A DNA stretch of 56,224 nucleotides from Desulfosporosinus metallidurans (lineage in GTDB: Bacteria > Bacillota > Desulfitobacteriia > Desulfitobacteriales > Desulfitobacteriaceae): the NCBI RefSeq assembly GCF_001936615.1, contig NZ_MLBF01000029.1:1-56224 (forward strand), read 5' to 3'. Made by a program: the position numbers and the translations under genes. Under the pieces are notes generated by a model, which was given only the letters and a program-made list of their open reading frames with translations, ran no database searches and was not told where the DNA came from. Shown here piece by piece: positions 30,215 to 38,703 of the stretch; the stretch's first letter is position 1, and every line of letters begins with the position of its first letter.

Positions 30215-30782
30215 TCAAAAGACTAAAAAGACCTCAGCTAATGGAATAAAAAACTCCGGAAATAATTGAACTGGAACGTCATCAGGAGCTTTATAGATCG
30301 TGGGCGTTCCATAAGTTCCTTCTTTCAAGGAAAAGACCAGAATCGTTTGATCATTGGGATGAACCAGCCAATACTCTGAAACCCCGACACTTTCATAAAG
30401 ACGTAGTTTAACGCCAAAATCTTTTTTCGTTTGTGGAGGGGGAAAGTATTTCAATGATCAGGTCAGGCGCTCCTTTACAGCCACGCTCATCGATTTTGGT
30501 TCGGTCACAAATAACGGATAGGTCGGGCTGAACAACTGACAAAACACCCTCATCTTTGTCATCTCCTTGCGGAAGTCGAACGTCAACGGGTGAAAGATAG
30601 GCTTTGCATGGCTTACAAAATAAGTATTGAGAGAATAAACGATGCAATTCTCCCAAGATCTCTTGATGCCGAGTTGAAGGTGCTGGGGTCATATCATAGG
30701 GTACCCCGCCAATAAGTTCCCAACGCTCTTCTTCAGGCCAAGATAAGTAATCAGCATAAGTGTACAAGTATCCTGTTTTCAT
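30215..30782 (-). pseudogene. Frameshifted Uma2-family (DUF820) nuclease-like gene
   Basis: The first frame (30408-30782) has the Uma2 start YTYADYLSWPEEERWELIGG and ends soon after IEILSPS. The second (from 30454) resumes with TKKDFGVKLRLYESVGVSEYW. Removing one base of the TTT run at 30430-30432 joins them as SPSTTKKDFG. The intact paralogue lies at 32755-33345 with the same domain plan. Uma2 proteins have a PD-(D/E)XK-like nuclease fold and unknown role. This is either a broken copy or an assembly error. Confidence 0.8.
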
Positions 30783-30788
30783 CGTCCG

Positions 30789-30887
30789 TCATCGCACTGC
30801 ACTGTATTTTTGAAGCAAAGCATGAGTATTCGTCTTACCGTCATACTTGGTATTCAGCCCGAGCAAACACGCGCTTACAATAATCAT
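30789..30887 (-). pseudogene. N-terminal fragment of a DUF523 protein
   Basis: An ATG at 30887 with AAGGCGG upstream opens a 32-residue frame, MIIVSACLLGLNTKYDGKTN and on. This is the conserved start of DUF523 proteins (normally about 150 residues). The frame then hits a TGA and runs into the Uma2 gene. The rest of DUF523 is absent, so this is a truncated remnant, with the deletion or insertion junction near 30785. Confidence 0.65.
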
Positions 30888-30949
30888 AGTGATACCGCCT
30901 TCTCTCTGGTTAACATACCCCCAAATTTTTAACATTCCGATTCGTTCAC

Positions 30950-32758
30950 CTACAACATTTCGTCAACATCAATACCTGCCATTTTAATCAAATACATGGC
31001 ATTGCGCGTGGTTGAAATCCCCCGCCGAAGCTTATAGTCAAAATGAATTTCATCATTTGTATAGTATTCGCGGAAATGATAGTTGCGGATTTTCCGGTCA
31101 CTTTCGCGTTCCAAGTCTCCCAATTCCAAATCATGAGTTGATACCATACCAATGGCCCCGGCCTTGCTTAATTGTCGAATCAGAACCTTAGCCCCAGCAT
31201 GTCGATCTTGCGAATTAGTCCCTTTGAAAATCTCATCTAATAGGAAGAAAATTTTTCTTTCTGTCTTCGCTGAGCTTACGATCTGTTTAATGCGCAGTAA
31301 TTCTGCATAAAACGAAGAGATACTTTCCCCTAGATTATCGCTCACCCGCATACAGGTATAAATCTGAAACATCGAACAGCTAAACTGCTGGGCAAACACG
31401 GGGGCTCCAGCATAGGCCAAAACAAGATTGATGCCCACTGTCCGCAGCAAGGTGCTCTTGCCAGACATGTTTGAACCCGTAATTAACAAAATCCCGGAGT
31501 TCTTCTCCATGGTTAAATCATTACAAACCGCTCCTCTTACGAGCGGATGCCCCATATTAACCGCGGTAATTACCGAATTTCCCGAGGTTATCTCTGGTAC
31601 TCCCCATTCCGGGTGATCCATTGCAATAATCGCCAGACTGTTTAGTGTTTCCAGTTCGGCAATGGTATCTACCCAGCGGCCAAGAGAACGACCCGACTTC
31701 TCCTTCCATGATTCCAAGGAGATCATACACTGGATATCCCAAAGAGTGAGAATATTGATGATCAGAAACATCGCGTTTCCCCGGTTGGCTATGAGATCAG
31801 CCAAACTTGAAAGCTTCCGGATTTGTTCAAAGGCCGGCTTGCCGTCCCGGTCACGTAAACCTTTTTTCAGGGTTTGGAGGTGTTCCGCTTGAAAATTTCT
31901 CTTTTCAAACCGTTCGAGCATTTTTTCGTAAATTTTTATACTGTCTTTATATGTGTAAACTGCATTAAGCGTTTTGTCCCGTTCTCTTCCTAGAAAGAGA
32001 ATAATCGTCTGAATCGCAAGACCTACAAGTGGATACCATACAGAAACGCTTGAGGTCAGAAGATACATAAGCAAAAACGTGATCGTAATTATGGGGAGGG
32101 CACGAGCTAAAATAACCACCCCAAGTCGCAGATAGGATGCATCATATGACTTCGCCCACTCAATGATTGTTTCTGGAGAATTCAGCGGACGTTTCGTCAT
32201 TCTAGCCTCCGCTAAAAACCGCTGTCGCCAAGCAAGATTTCTTGCAAGTTCCTGAATTGCTTCTTGCTTTTTTCGAATGATTTCAACCTCTCCTGGTGGC
32301 TGGGTCAAAACTTCTTTTAGGGTTTCCCTTCCCCTAAAGGTTTTTGCTGTAGTAATCCATTGAAAGAGTGATCCAAGACCAAAAATATCCAGATCTTCCG
32401 AATAAGAATGAGTGGGATCTTTAAAATCCTCTCCCGTATCGGAGAAGTTTCTCCACTCTCCGCCTAGACGGCTTAAAGCTTGATCATAGTTTTCATAAAG
32501 TACCTGGATATAGTTTTGGCGTGTTTTTAAATTTTGATGCCACAGGACCAGCGCGGCAAAAGAAGCGACAGTGAAAATAACCATTCCAAGACCCAAAGAT
32601 GATCTTTGGGTCATATAAAAAAATACAGCCAGCCCACAGCCCACTAGGAAAGTAAGGAGTCTTACATTGCTTAATCGATTAATCGTTCGTGTTAGTTTCT
32701 CTAACCTCCGCCTATAATACGTCTTTCGTTTCTCGTACTGTTCTTTTGGCTCTTTCAA
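30950..32758 (-). CDS. Membrane-anchored MutS-like ATPase
   Basis: This 602-residue protein carries a MutS-type ABC ATPase domain at its C-terminus. Walker A is GSNMSGKST, Walker B FFLLDEIFKGTN, and the following STHD completes the site. It lacks the mismatch-recognition domains of MutS. Instead, hydrophobic stretches at about residues 34-75 and 215-258 suggest membrane segments. It is a MutS-like protein of the DNA-repair-related family whose function is unknown. Its ATG overlaps the stop of the intact Uma2 gene (ATGA), so the two are translationally coupled. Confidence 0.82.
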   Translation of the reverse strand: MKEPKEQYEKRKTYYRRRLEKLTRTINRLSNVRLLTFLVGCGLAVFFYMTQRSSLGLGMVIFTVASFAALVLWHQNLKTRQNYIQVLYENYDQALSRLGGEWRNFSDTGEDFKDPTHSYSEDLDIFGLGSLFQWITTAKTFRGRETLKEVLTQPPGEVEIIRKKQEAIQELARNLAWRQRFLAEARMTKRPLNSPETIIEWAKSYDASYLRLGVVILARALPIITITFLLMYLLTSSVSVWYPLVGLAIQTIILFLGRERDKTLNAVYTYKDSIKIYEKMLERFEKRNFQAEHLQTLKKGLRDRDGKPAFEQIRKLSSLADLIANRGNAMFLIINILTLWDIQCMISLESWKEKSGRSLGRWVDTIAELETLNSLAIIAMDHPEWGVPEITSGNSVITAVNMGHPLVRGAVCNDLTMEKNSGILLITGSNMSGKSTLLRTVGINLVLAYAGAPVFAQQFSCSMFQIYTCMRVSDNLGESISSFYAELLRIKQIVSSAKTERKIFFLLDEIFKGTNSQDRHAGAKVLIRQLSKAGAIGMVSTHDLELGDLERESDRKIRNYHFREYYTNDEIHFDYKLRRGISTTRNAMYLIKMAGIDVDEML

Positions 32759-33345
32759 TTGCTTGATCCCCTAAAAACATTGGCCAATGAAATTGTAAAA
32801 TCATCAAATATCCCTAACTTTATTGTTTCATCTATCTGATAGACTTCAGGCCTAGCAAATTTACCATTTTGTATAAGCTTATAAACCATAACAATTTTGT
32901 CTATGGGGTGAATAATCCAATATTCACGCACAGAATACTTTTCGTATAGGTATAATTTTTTAATGTAATCCATGGAAATACTTGATGGAGAAATAATTTC
33001 CATAACTAAATCCGGATTGCCTTTACACCCTTTATCATCTAATTTTTCCTGATCACAAATAATAGAGATATCTGGCTGAACCACATTGTTAATTTCTTCA
33101 TCTGCTTCATTGATATCTGTCAGTCTAACATCAAAAGGGGCTGCATATACTTCGCACGTTTTCCCATGAAGATAGGTAGAAATTTGACGAACTAATTCTA
33201 CACTTATCTTTTGATGGATTCTAGAAGGAGCGGGCGTCATAGCGTAGGGTACTCCGTCAATTAACTCCATAGGCTTGTCTTCTGGCCATGTCACGTAGTC
33301 AGTATAGGTATATTTTTGTAAAAAGGCTCCAATAGATTCACTCAT
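32755..33345 (-). CDS. Uma2-family (DUF820) restriction-endonuclease-like protein
   Basis: This 196-residue protein has the PD-(D/E)XK-like Uma2 fold. The conserved pattern runs YTDYVTWPEDKPMELIDGVPY, then VQPDISIICD with the acidic residue, and GNPDLVMEIISPSS followed by KLYLYEKYSVREYW. The core acidic and lysine positions look intact. Family members occur in large numbers in some genomes, with no firm biological role. It is the upstream partner of the MutS-like ATPase with a four-base overlap. A ribosome binding site GGGGAG precedes the ATG. Confidence 0.85.
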   Translation of the reverse strand: MSESIGAFLQKYTYTDYVTWPEDKPMELIDGVPYAMTPAPSRIHQKISVELVRQISTYLHGKTCEVYAAPFDVRLTDINEADEEINNVVQPDISIICDQEKLDDKGCKGNPDLVMEIISPSSISMDYIKKLYLYEKYSVREYWIIHPIDKIVMVYKLIQNGKFARPEVYQIDETIKLGIFDDFTISLANVFRGSSN

Positions 33346-33568
33346 ACTATCGTCTCCCCATTCTTCTTAAGCCAGCGAACTTCTTTTCGTGATTTAACAG
33401 CATTATACACTAACCAACTAACTATTACCACATTTTGGGCACGCAATACCCCTCCTTGAGTACTGTCCGTTAATTTCCTTGATGTTAATGGAAAAATGAT
33501 TTCACGAATGCTATACTTGTCTATTAATTAGATCTATTAAGTAGAGAACAATTACTGGAGGAAAAATC

Positions 33569-34909
33569 ATGAGACAAAGCAAACTGACCACTACTTTATT
33601 GGCACTGGATTCTCTTTCAATTTACAGGGGACTTTTAGAGGATAAAGTCTTAAGTAAACTAAGAGCCCTGCTCATCGACTTAGATAAAGCGAACGTTCAA
33701 CTTAGAGAAATGATCAATTTATATAATGATTTTTACTTTGAGCTGGCCAAAAGCAATTCGCTTTCATTAACTGACTATATCATAGATAAGATAATCTTTG
33801 ATGAGAATCCCTTTACCTTGAAGATACAAGCTTTGCTGAACGGCAGCTCTGACGACGCCCTCGAAAAAACCGTTGCCAATGATTTAAGAGGCCTTCAGCA
33901 AGTAGCAAAGCTTGATTCAACGCTGCTCAAAGCTGAAATAACCGAGTTGTTTAAGAACCAATGCTTTAATCCTATACTAGAAGGACTTCCTGATTGGACA
34001 TTAGAAAGTCTCATTCTCAGCAGTCCGAATCACATAAACCATTTACAAGAAAAATTCCTCACAAGCAACCGCTGGGATGAGTGTCTGGAAGATCTTAAGA
34101 ATTTCCACAAACGATACGGTTGCGGCATATATGCGCGCTACTCTGCCTTTGTTTGGGAGAGGGCTGATGGGCATGGCTACCTTAAGGGAATCGATAACCC
34201 TGATCCAATCACTTTAGACGAACTAGTAGATTACCAAAACGAACGTTCAAGGGTGATCGAAAATACTCTTCAATTTTTAAACGGCTTTCCAGCCAATAAT
34301 GTGCTTCTTTATGGAGATCGGGGCACTGGTAAATCATCCACCGTGAAGGCCATACTCAACGAATATCATACGCAAGGACTGCGCATGCTGGAGGTTCCTA
34401 AAGCCCATCTCGCTGATTTTCCTCTGATTATTAGGCAATTGAAAAATAGGGCGCAAAAGTTTATTATCTTTGTCGATGATCTGGTCTTTGGAGATAACGA
34501 AGAAAACTATACTTCCCTTAAAGCGGTACTGGAGGGTGGCTTAGAAAGCAAGACACCCAACATCCTAATTTATGCCACCTCCAATCGTAGGCATTTAGTC
34601 AAGGAGTATTTTGGCGAGAGAGCCGGCTTGCAGTCGGGCAACCATAGTGAAGAAGTGCATGCGAGGGACAGCATGCAAGAAAAGCTTTCCCTCGCGGATC
34701 GATTTGGGATAAATGTTGTTTTTTCTTCACCCGACCAAAATCAGTATCTGAAAATAGTTGCTGGAATTGCAGCCCGAAGAAATCTAAAAATCGACAAAGA
34801 CAGACTACAAAGAGAGGCCCTGCAATGGGCACTCTGGTATAATGGTCGTTCTGCCAGAACAGCAAGACAGTTTATTGATTGGATCGAGGGGCATGATGCC
34901 ATGAATTAG
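33569..34909 (+). CDS. DUF815-type AAA+ ATPase
   Basis: This 446-residue protein has an N-terminal helical region of about 230 residues and a C-terminal AAA+ domain. Walker A is YGDRGTGKSST, Walker B FIIFVDDLVFGD, sensor 1 IYATSNRRHLV, followed by an arginine-rich segment. This is the family known as DUF815, found across Firmicutes with unknown partner. GGAGG precedes the ATG. It is monocistronic, divergent from the Uma2-MutS pair and convergent with the DNA glycosylase gene. Confidence 0.85.
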   Translation: MRQSKLTTTLLALDSLSIYRGLLEDKVLSKLRALLIDLDKANVQLREMINLYNDFYFELAKSNSLSLTDYIIDKIIFDENPFTLKIQALLNGSSDDALEKTVANDLRGLQQVAKLDSTLLKAEITELFKNQCFNPILEGLPDWTLESLILSSPNHINHLQEKFLTSNRWDECLEDLKNFHKRYGCGIYARYSAFVWERADGHGYLKGIDNPDPITLDELVDYQNERSRVIENTLQFLNGFPANNVLLYGDRGTGKSSTVKAILNEYHTQGLRMLEVPKAHLADFPLIIRQLKNRAQKFIIFVDDLVFGDNEENYTSLKAVLEGGLESKTPNILIYATSNRRHLVKEYFGERAGLQSGNHSEEVHARDSMQEKLSLADRFGINVVFSSPDQNQYLKIVAGIAARRNLKIDKDRLQREALQWALWYNGRSARTARQFIDWIEGHDAMN

Positions 34910-34951
34910 AACGCTTCTCTCATTCCTGAGGAACTGTCGTTTTTTGGGGGC

Positions 34952-35458
34952 CTAGGCCTGGAATGGTAATATTAATTCTTTGATGACACTCCATTCTCTC
35001 AGTTTCTCTTCAAATCTCTTGGTATTCGCCGGGCTCGAGGAAGTAAGTCTCAGAAACGTTAAATTTGGCACATCATTGAATCCGATCCACTTTTTATAGG
35101 TCTCGTACGCTTTTCCCCCATTAAAAATAACTGTTTCTATGTTGGGATAGGCCTGAAAAAGACCAGAAAAATCATTGACTTGTTCATCCCGAATATTTGA
35201 ATCCAGACTTCCTTCCCTTTGACAATTTTGGATGACATCCCACAAGGCAATTTTCTTACTCATAACAAAGGACACCTTTTCTTCATAGGTCGGACTGGTT
35301 TCCGCCTCGAAGAGATTATAAATTATTTTCCAGAAATGGTTCCTGGGATTCGCATAATAATGTTGTAATCTAAGGGATTCTACCCCCGGCATGGAGCCAA
35401 GAATCAAAACACGCGCACCTTCATCAATGATGGGCGGAAACGAACTAACCTGACTCAA
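34952..35458 (-). CDS. Uracil/hypoxanthine-DNA glycosylase (UDG superfamily, family 6-like)
   Basis: This base-excision repair enzyme is probably a DNA-deoxyinosine glycosylase. VLILGSMPGVESLRLQHYYA and NPRNHFW form the catalytic region typical of the HDG branch, with the closing LTSSSPAN motif. The frame extends to a TTG at 35530, but residues before position 24 overlap the remains of a GNAT gene and do not look like the family. A TTG at 35458 has GAGGGGC six bases upstream and gives a normal 168-residue protein, so it is preferred. No partner gene is evident. Confidence 0.82.
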   Translation of the reverse strand: MSQVSSFPPIIDEGARVLILGSMPGVESLRLQHYYANPRNHFWKIIYNLFEAETSPTYEEKVSFVMSKKIALWDVIQNCQREGSLDSNIRDEQVNDFSGLFQAYPNIETVIFNGGKAYETYKKWIGFNDVPNLTFLRLTSSSPANTKRFEEKLREWSVIKELILPFQA

Positions 35459-35495
35459 AATCTGCCCCTCTTCCCCATTAAGATCGTTACCATTC

Positions 35496-35624
35496 CTAAT
35501 CAACCCCCACCATTTCGCTTCTACGTTCAACCAGAAGTGTGTCAGGCCAAGTTCCGTTCATTTTGCCAACTTTCTTACGAAAACCGATTTCGCGAAAACC
35601 GCATTTTTTATGTACGACCAAACT
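35496..35624 (-). pseudogene. C-terminal fragment of a GNAT acetyltransferase
   Basis: A 42-residue reading frame without its own start reads SLVVHKKCGFREIGFRKKVG and later NGTWPDTLLVERRS, ending in TAG at 35496. This is the last third of a phosphinothricin-acetyltransferase-like GNAT protein (the LHxKxGF and DT-L-ER positions). The N-terminal two thirds are missing; a DUF2164 gene joins it at about 35625-35640. Confidence 0.7.
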
Positions 35625-35778
35625 TGCCAGGTCCGATATCATTTACGATGAAATCGAGTAATATTTTCGCTCCTAAATTACTAAGTTCTTCGTTCCTCTC
35701 GTTCCAAAAATATCTCTTCAAATTCTCAACGAGAACCTCTCTGACTTCTTTTTTCAGTTCTATTTCTATTTTTGGCAA
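35608..35778 (-). CDS. DUF2164 protein, shortened at the C-terminus
   Basis: The segment IELKKEVREVLVENLKRYFW, then NLGAKILLDFIVNDIGP, matches DUF2164, a small helical family of unknown function. Family members usually continue past GP with a conserved YNQG-like tail. Here the frame runs into the GNAT remnant and stops after GKFGRT. A TTG at 35778 with AAGGGGG upstream gives 56 residues. A longer start at 35841 is possible but poorly supported. It may no longer be functional. Confidence 0.65.
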   Translation of the reverse strand: MPKIEIELKKEVREVLVENLKRYFWNERNEELSNLGAKILLDFIVNDIGPGKFGRT

Positions 35779-35919
35779 CGTTTTATCCCCCTTATGATCT
35801 TCATTATAATATTTTGCGTTTTGAATTTGGACTAAGGGCAAAAAATGATCCTGTTAATATGAATAATAATTTATAGTCTGGAGAGGATATGTTAAAAACT
35901 GTAAAAGGAAGCGATTTGA

Positions 35920-36276
35920 ATGGATGATTATTTCGATAATTTAGACAGCACAGAAATTAACTTGAAATATTTTACTGAACACCACGAGACTATTTATAGT
36001 GCCTATGAAAAATACGGTCGGTTAGTCCATGAAGAGGGTGGTCCTTTAGATGAAAAGACATGTTGGTTAATTAAGGTATCTCTATCTACTGAGTGCCAAT
36101 ACTCAAGAGCCTTAAGAACGCATATTCTAAAAGCTCTGAGTAGCGGATGCACTAAAGAAGAAATTGAACACGCCATTCTCTTGGTGGCTCCCAGCGCAGG
36201 ATTTCCTAAAACTATGTCCGGTATTTTGATCCTGAGAAGTATCTTGGGAGAAGCAGACGTCGATCCGATTCACTAA
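35920..36276 (+). CDS. Carboxymuconolactone decarboxylase/AhpD-like protein
   Basis: This 118-residue all-helical protein of the CMD/AhpD fold has a normal length and the helix pattern KTCWLIKVSLSTECQYSRAL followed by HILKALSSGCTKEEI. AhpD peroxidase-type members have a CxxC pair; here the second position is serine (CQYS), so disulphide chemistry is not expected. GGAAGCG precedes the ATG. It stands alone. Function is unknown, and stress-response AhpD-like proteins are the nearest guess. Confidence 0.8.
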   Translation: MDDYFDNLDSTEINLKYFTEHHETIYSAYEKYGRLVHEEGGPLDEKTCWLIKVSLSTECQYSRALRTHILKALSSGCTKEEIEHAILLVAPSAGFPKTMSGILILRSILGEADVDPIH

Positions 36277-36499
36277 TTTTCTAAATCTAAGACAATTCAT
36301 CTTAATGATCAACAACTATGCGAAAGCCCTCAGCCTTTCGATTAGGTATGGGGGCACTTTAATGCCCATAATACTTAAGATAAGGTTATTGTTGCAATTC
36401 TACCCCTTCTCCCTCCATTTATCTATATCTTCTCGCAATAAAATGATATAGTATATTCTAAGGAAAAATCAAATTCAATATAAAGGAACGATAAAAAAA

Positions 36500-38113
36500 A
36501 TGATTAGTACCAGTGGGATAACCTTACGATTCGGCAAAAGGGCATTATTTGAAGATGTCAATGTAAAATTCCTTCCCGGAAACTGTTACGGCTTGATTGG
36601 GGCCAATGGCGCTGGAAAATCCACATTTCTAAAAATTCTTTCTGGTGAAATTGACTCTTCTAGTGGTGATGTCATCCTTACGCCTGGTGAGCGAATAGGC
36701 GTTTTGAAACAAGATCACTTTGAATTTGAAGATTCCGAAGTGCTTAAGACTGTAATTATGGGTCACGCCAGACTATATGAGATTATGGAAGCTAAAGATG
36801 CTCTCTATTCAAAACAGGATTTTTCAGAGGAAGATGGAATTAAAGCTTCCGAACTGGAGGGCGAGTTTGCTGAACTCAATGGTTGGCAAGCTGAGGCTGA
36901 AGCCTCAGAATTATTAATGGGGTTAGGTATTGGTAAGGAACTTCAGGGTGCTTTGATGCGTGACCTCAGCGGAAATGAAAAAGTTCGCGTGTTACTCGCC
37001 CAGGCTCTATTTGGCAATCCCAACATCTTGTTATTGGATGAACCTACCAACCATTTGGACCTACAATCGATCGCCTGGTTGGAAAACTTCTTATACAATT
37101 ATGAAAATACCGTTATTGTCGTCTCTCATGACCGCCATTTCTTAAATAAAGTGTGTACGCACATTGCTGATATCGATTTTGGCAAGATCCAACTTTACGT
37201 CGGCAATTATGATTTTTGGTATGAATCCAGTCAATTAGCTTTGAGGTTGATGAGAGAAGCTAATAAGAAAAAAGAAGATAAAATCGAGGAACTGCAGAGG
37301 TTTATCCAAAGATTTAGCTCCAACGCCTCCAAAGCCAAACAGGCAACCTCCCGTAAGAAACAACTTGATAAGTTGACACTTGATGATATTAAGCCATCCT
37401 CCCGCAAATATCCTTATATCGCTTTCACACCAGACCGAGAGGCGGGTAACAATATCTTGACTGTTAAGAACTTAACAGTCAGCATTGCAGGCGAAAAGGT
37501 ACTAGACAACCTCTCGTTTATTGTAAATAAAGGGGATAAAATTGCTTTCGTTGGGCCCAACGGCAATGCTAAGACGACCTTGTTTAAGGTTTTGATGGGT
37601 GAAATTCTCCCCGATGATGGAGAATTCAGTTGGGGAATTACAACAACACAAGCTTATCTTCCGCAAGATAACTCTTCCTACTTTGATACAGACTTGAGCC
37701 TAGTGGATTGGCTCAGACAATTTTCTAAAGACCCTGATGAATCCTTTGTCAGAGGATTTCTAGGAAGAATGCTTTTTTCAGGGGACGAATCTCTGAAGTC
37801 GGCCCGTGTTCTTTCCGGGGGGGAAAAGGTACGGTGCATGCTTTCTAGAATGATGCTCAGCGGTGCGAATGTACAGTTGTTGGATGAACCAACCAACCAC
37901 TTGGATATGGAGTCGATCACTGCTCTCAATAATTCATTGACGAACCTTGATGGAAATATACTATTCGTCTCACAAGACCACCAGTTTGTCCAAACGATTG
38001 CTAACCGAATCATTGAAATCACGCCCAAAGGGCTTTTGGATCGTCAAATGACATTTGATGAATATTTAGAAAATGAAGATGTAAAAGCATTATTAGAGAC
38101 CATGTACAGTTAA
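36500..38113 (+). CDS. ABC-F family ATPase (YbiT-like)
   Basis: This soluble, duplicated ABC ATPase of 537 residues has no membrane domain. ABC-F proteins act at the ribosome, relieving stalled translation or protecting from antibiotics. The first domain has Walker A GANGAGKST and Walker B LLLDEPTNHLD, with an altered signature LSGNE. A charged linker of about 80 residues follows. The second domain has LSGGEKVR and LLDEPTNHLD, but its Walker A reads GPNGNAKTT, with alanine for the usual glycine. It does not carry an extended antibiotic-resistance linker that I can recognise. Monocistronic with its own terminator. Confidence 0.92.
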   Translation: MISTSGITLRFGKRALFEDVNVKFLPGNCYGLIGANGAGKSTFLKILSGEIDSSSGDVILTPGERIGVLKQDHFEFEDSEVLKTVIMGHARLYEIMEAKDALYSKQDFSEEDGIKASELEGEFAELNGWQAEAEASELLMGLGIGKELQGALMRDLSGNEKVRVLLAQALFGNPNILLLDEPTNHLDLQSIAWLENFLYNYENTVIVVSHDRHFLNKVCTHIADIDFGKIQLYVGNYDFWYESSQLALRLMREANKKKEDKIEELQRFIQRFSSNASKAKQATSRKKQLDKLTLDDIKPSSRKYPYIAFTPDREAGNNILTVKNLTVSIAGEKVLDNLSFIVNKGDKIAFVGPNGNAKTTLFKVLMGEILPDDGEFSWGITTTQAYLPQDNSSYFDTDLSLVDWLRQFSKDPDESFVRGFLGRMLFSGDESLKSARVLSGGEKVRCMLSRMMLSGANVQLLDEPTNHLDMESITALNNSLTNLDGNILFVSQDHQFVQTIANRIIEITPKGLLDRQMTFDEYLENEDVKALLETMYS

Positions 38114-38126
38114 GCGACATAGATAC

Positions 38127-38163
38127 ATGTCAAATAGGAGAAACTTTATTTATTATTTGACAT
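38127..38163 (+). terminator. Hairpin after the ABC-F gene
   Basis: ATGTCAAATA at 38127-38136 pairs with TATTTGACAT at 38154-38163. It is AT-rich, begins 13 bases after the ABC-F stop and is followed by ATATATCTATTTTTT. Likely an intrinsic terminator. Confidence 0.6.
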
Positions 38164-38304
38164 ATATCTATTTTTTAGATATACTGATGAAAGCTCGTTA
38201 ATACTAATGGATTTATGCAAACCTTCTCTATTGCCAAAAGCTCTGGGAAGAGGCTGATGAACTTACCATGTAGCGGGTAATATAATAGTGGAGGTTTTTT
38301 TTAA

Positions 38305-38613
38305 ATGTTTAATGACAAAGTGTTAAGTTGCAAAGACTGTGGTCGGGACTTCGATTTTACAGCGTCTGAACAAGAGTTCTATGCTGAAAAAGGGTTTACC
38401 AATGAACCTGGTCGTTGCCCAGAGTGCCGTGCAGCTAAAAAAGCACAAACCAGAAACAATGGCGGCGGTGGATATGCTCGTCAACAACGCGAAATGTTCC
38501 CAGCAATTTGCGCTACTTGCGGCAAAGAAACTACTGTTCCTTTCCAACCTTCTGGTGACAAACCAGTTTACTGCCGTGAGTGCTATCAACCACGCACACG
38601 CAGCAATTGGTAA
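38305..38613 (+). CDS. Zinc-ribbon protein (two CxxC pairs plus C-terminal ribbon)
   Basis: This 102-residue protein contains two probable zinc ribbons. The first is CKDCGRDF then CPECRAAKK, separated by a segment with FYAEKGF; the second is CATCGKETTVPF then CRECY. A glycine-rich linker joins them. Such proteins are widespread in Firmicutes and of unknown function, perhaps RNA or protein binding. GGAGG precedes the ATG. It has its own strong terminator. Confidence 0.88.
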   Translation: MFNDKVLSCKDCGRDFDFTASEQEFYAEKGFTNEPGRCPECRAAKKAQTRNNGGGGYARQQREMFPAICATCGKETTVPFQPSGDKPVYCRECYQPRTRSNW

Positions 38614-38628
38614 ATCGTTAATAGTAGA

Positions 38629-38664
38629 AACCCTCCTAGCTTCAAAGGCTTAGGAGGGTTTTTT
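38629..38664 (+). terminator. Terminator after the zinc-ribbon gene
   Basis: CCCTCCTAGC and GCTTAGGAGGG form a stem with one bulge, followed by GTTTTTTCTTT on the plus strand. A classical intrinsic terminator. Confidence 0.85.
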
Positions 38665-38703
38665 CTTTACCTAATAATTTACTAAGTAGACCCCTTCCCT
38701 TTC

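Noticed and set aside
35459..35530. N-terminal extension of the DNA glycosylase
   Set aside because: These codons overlap the GNAT remnant in another frame, do not look like the family, and have no ribosome binding site.
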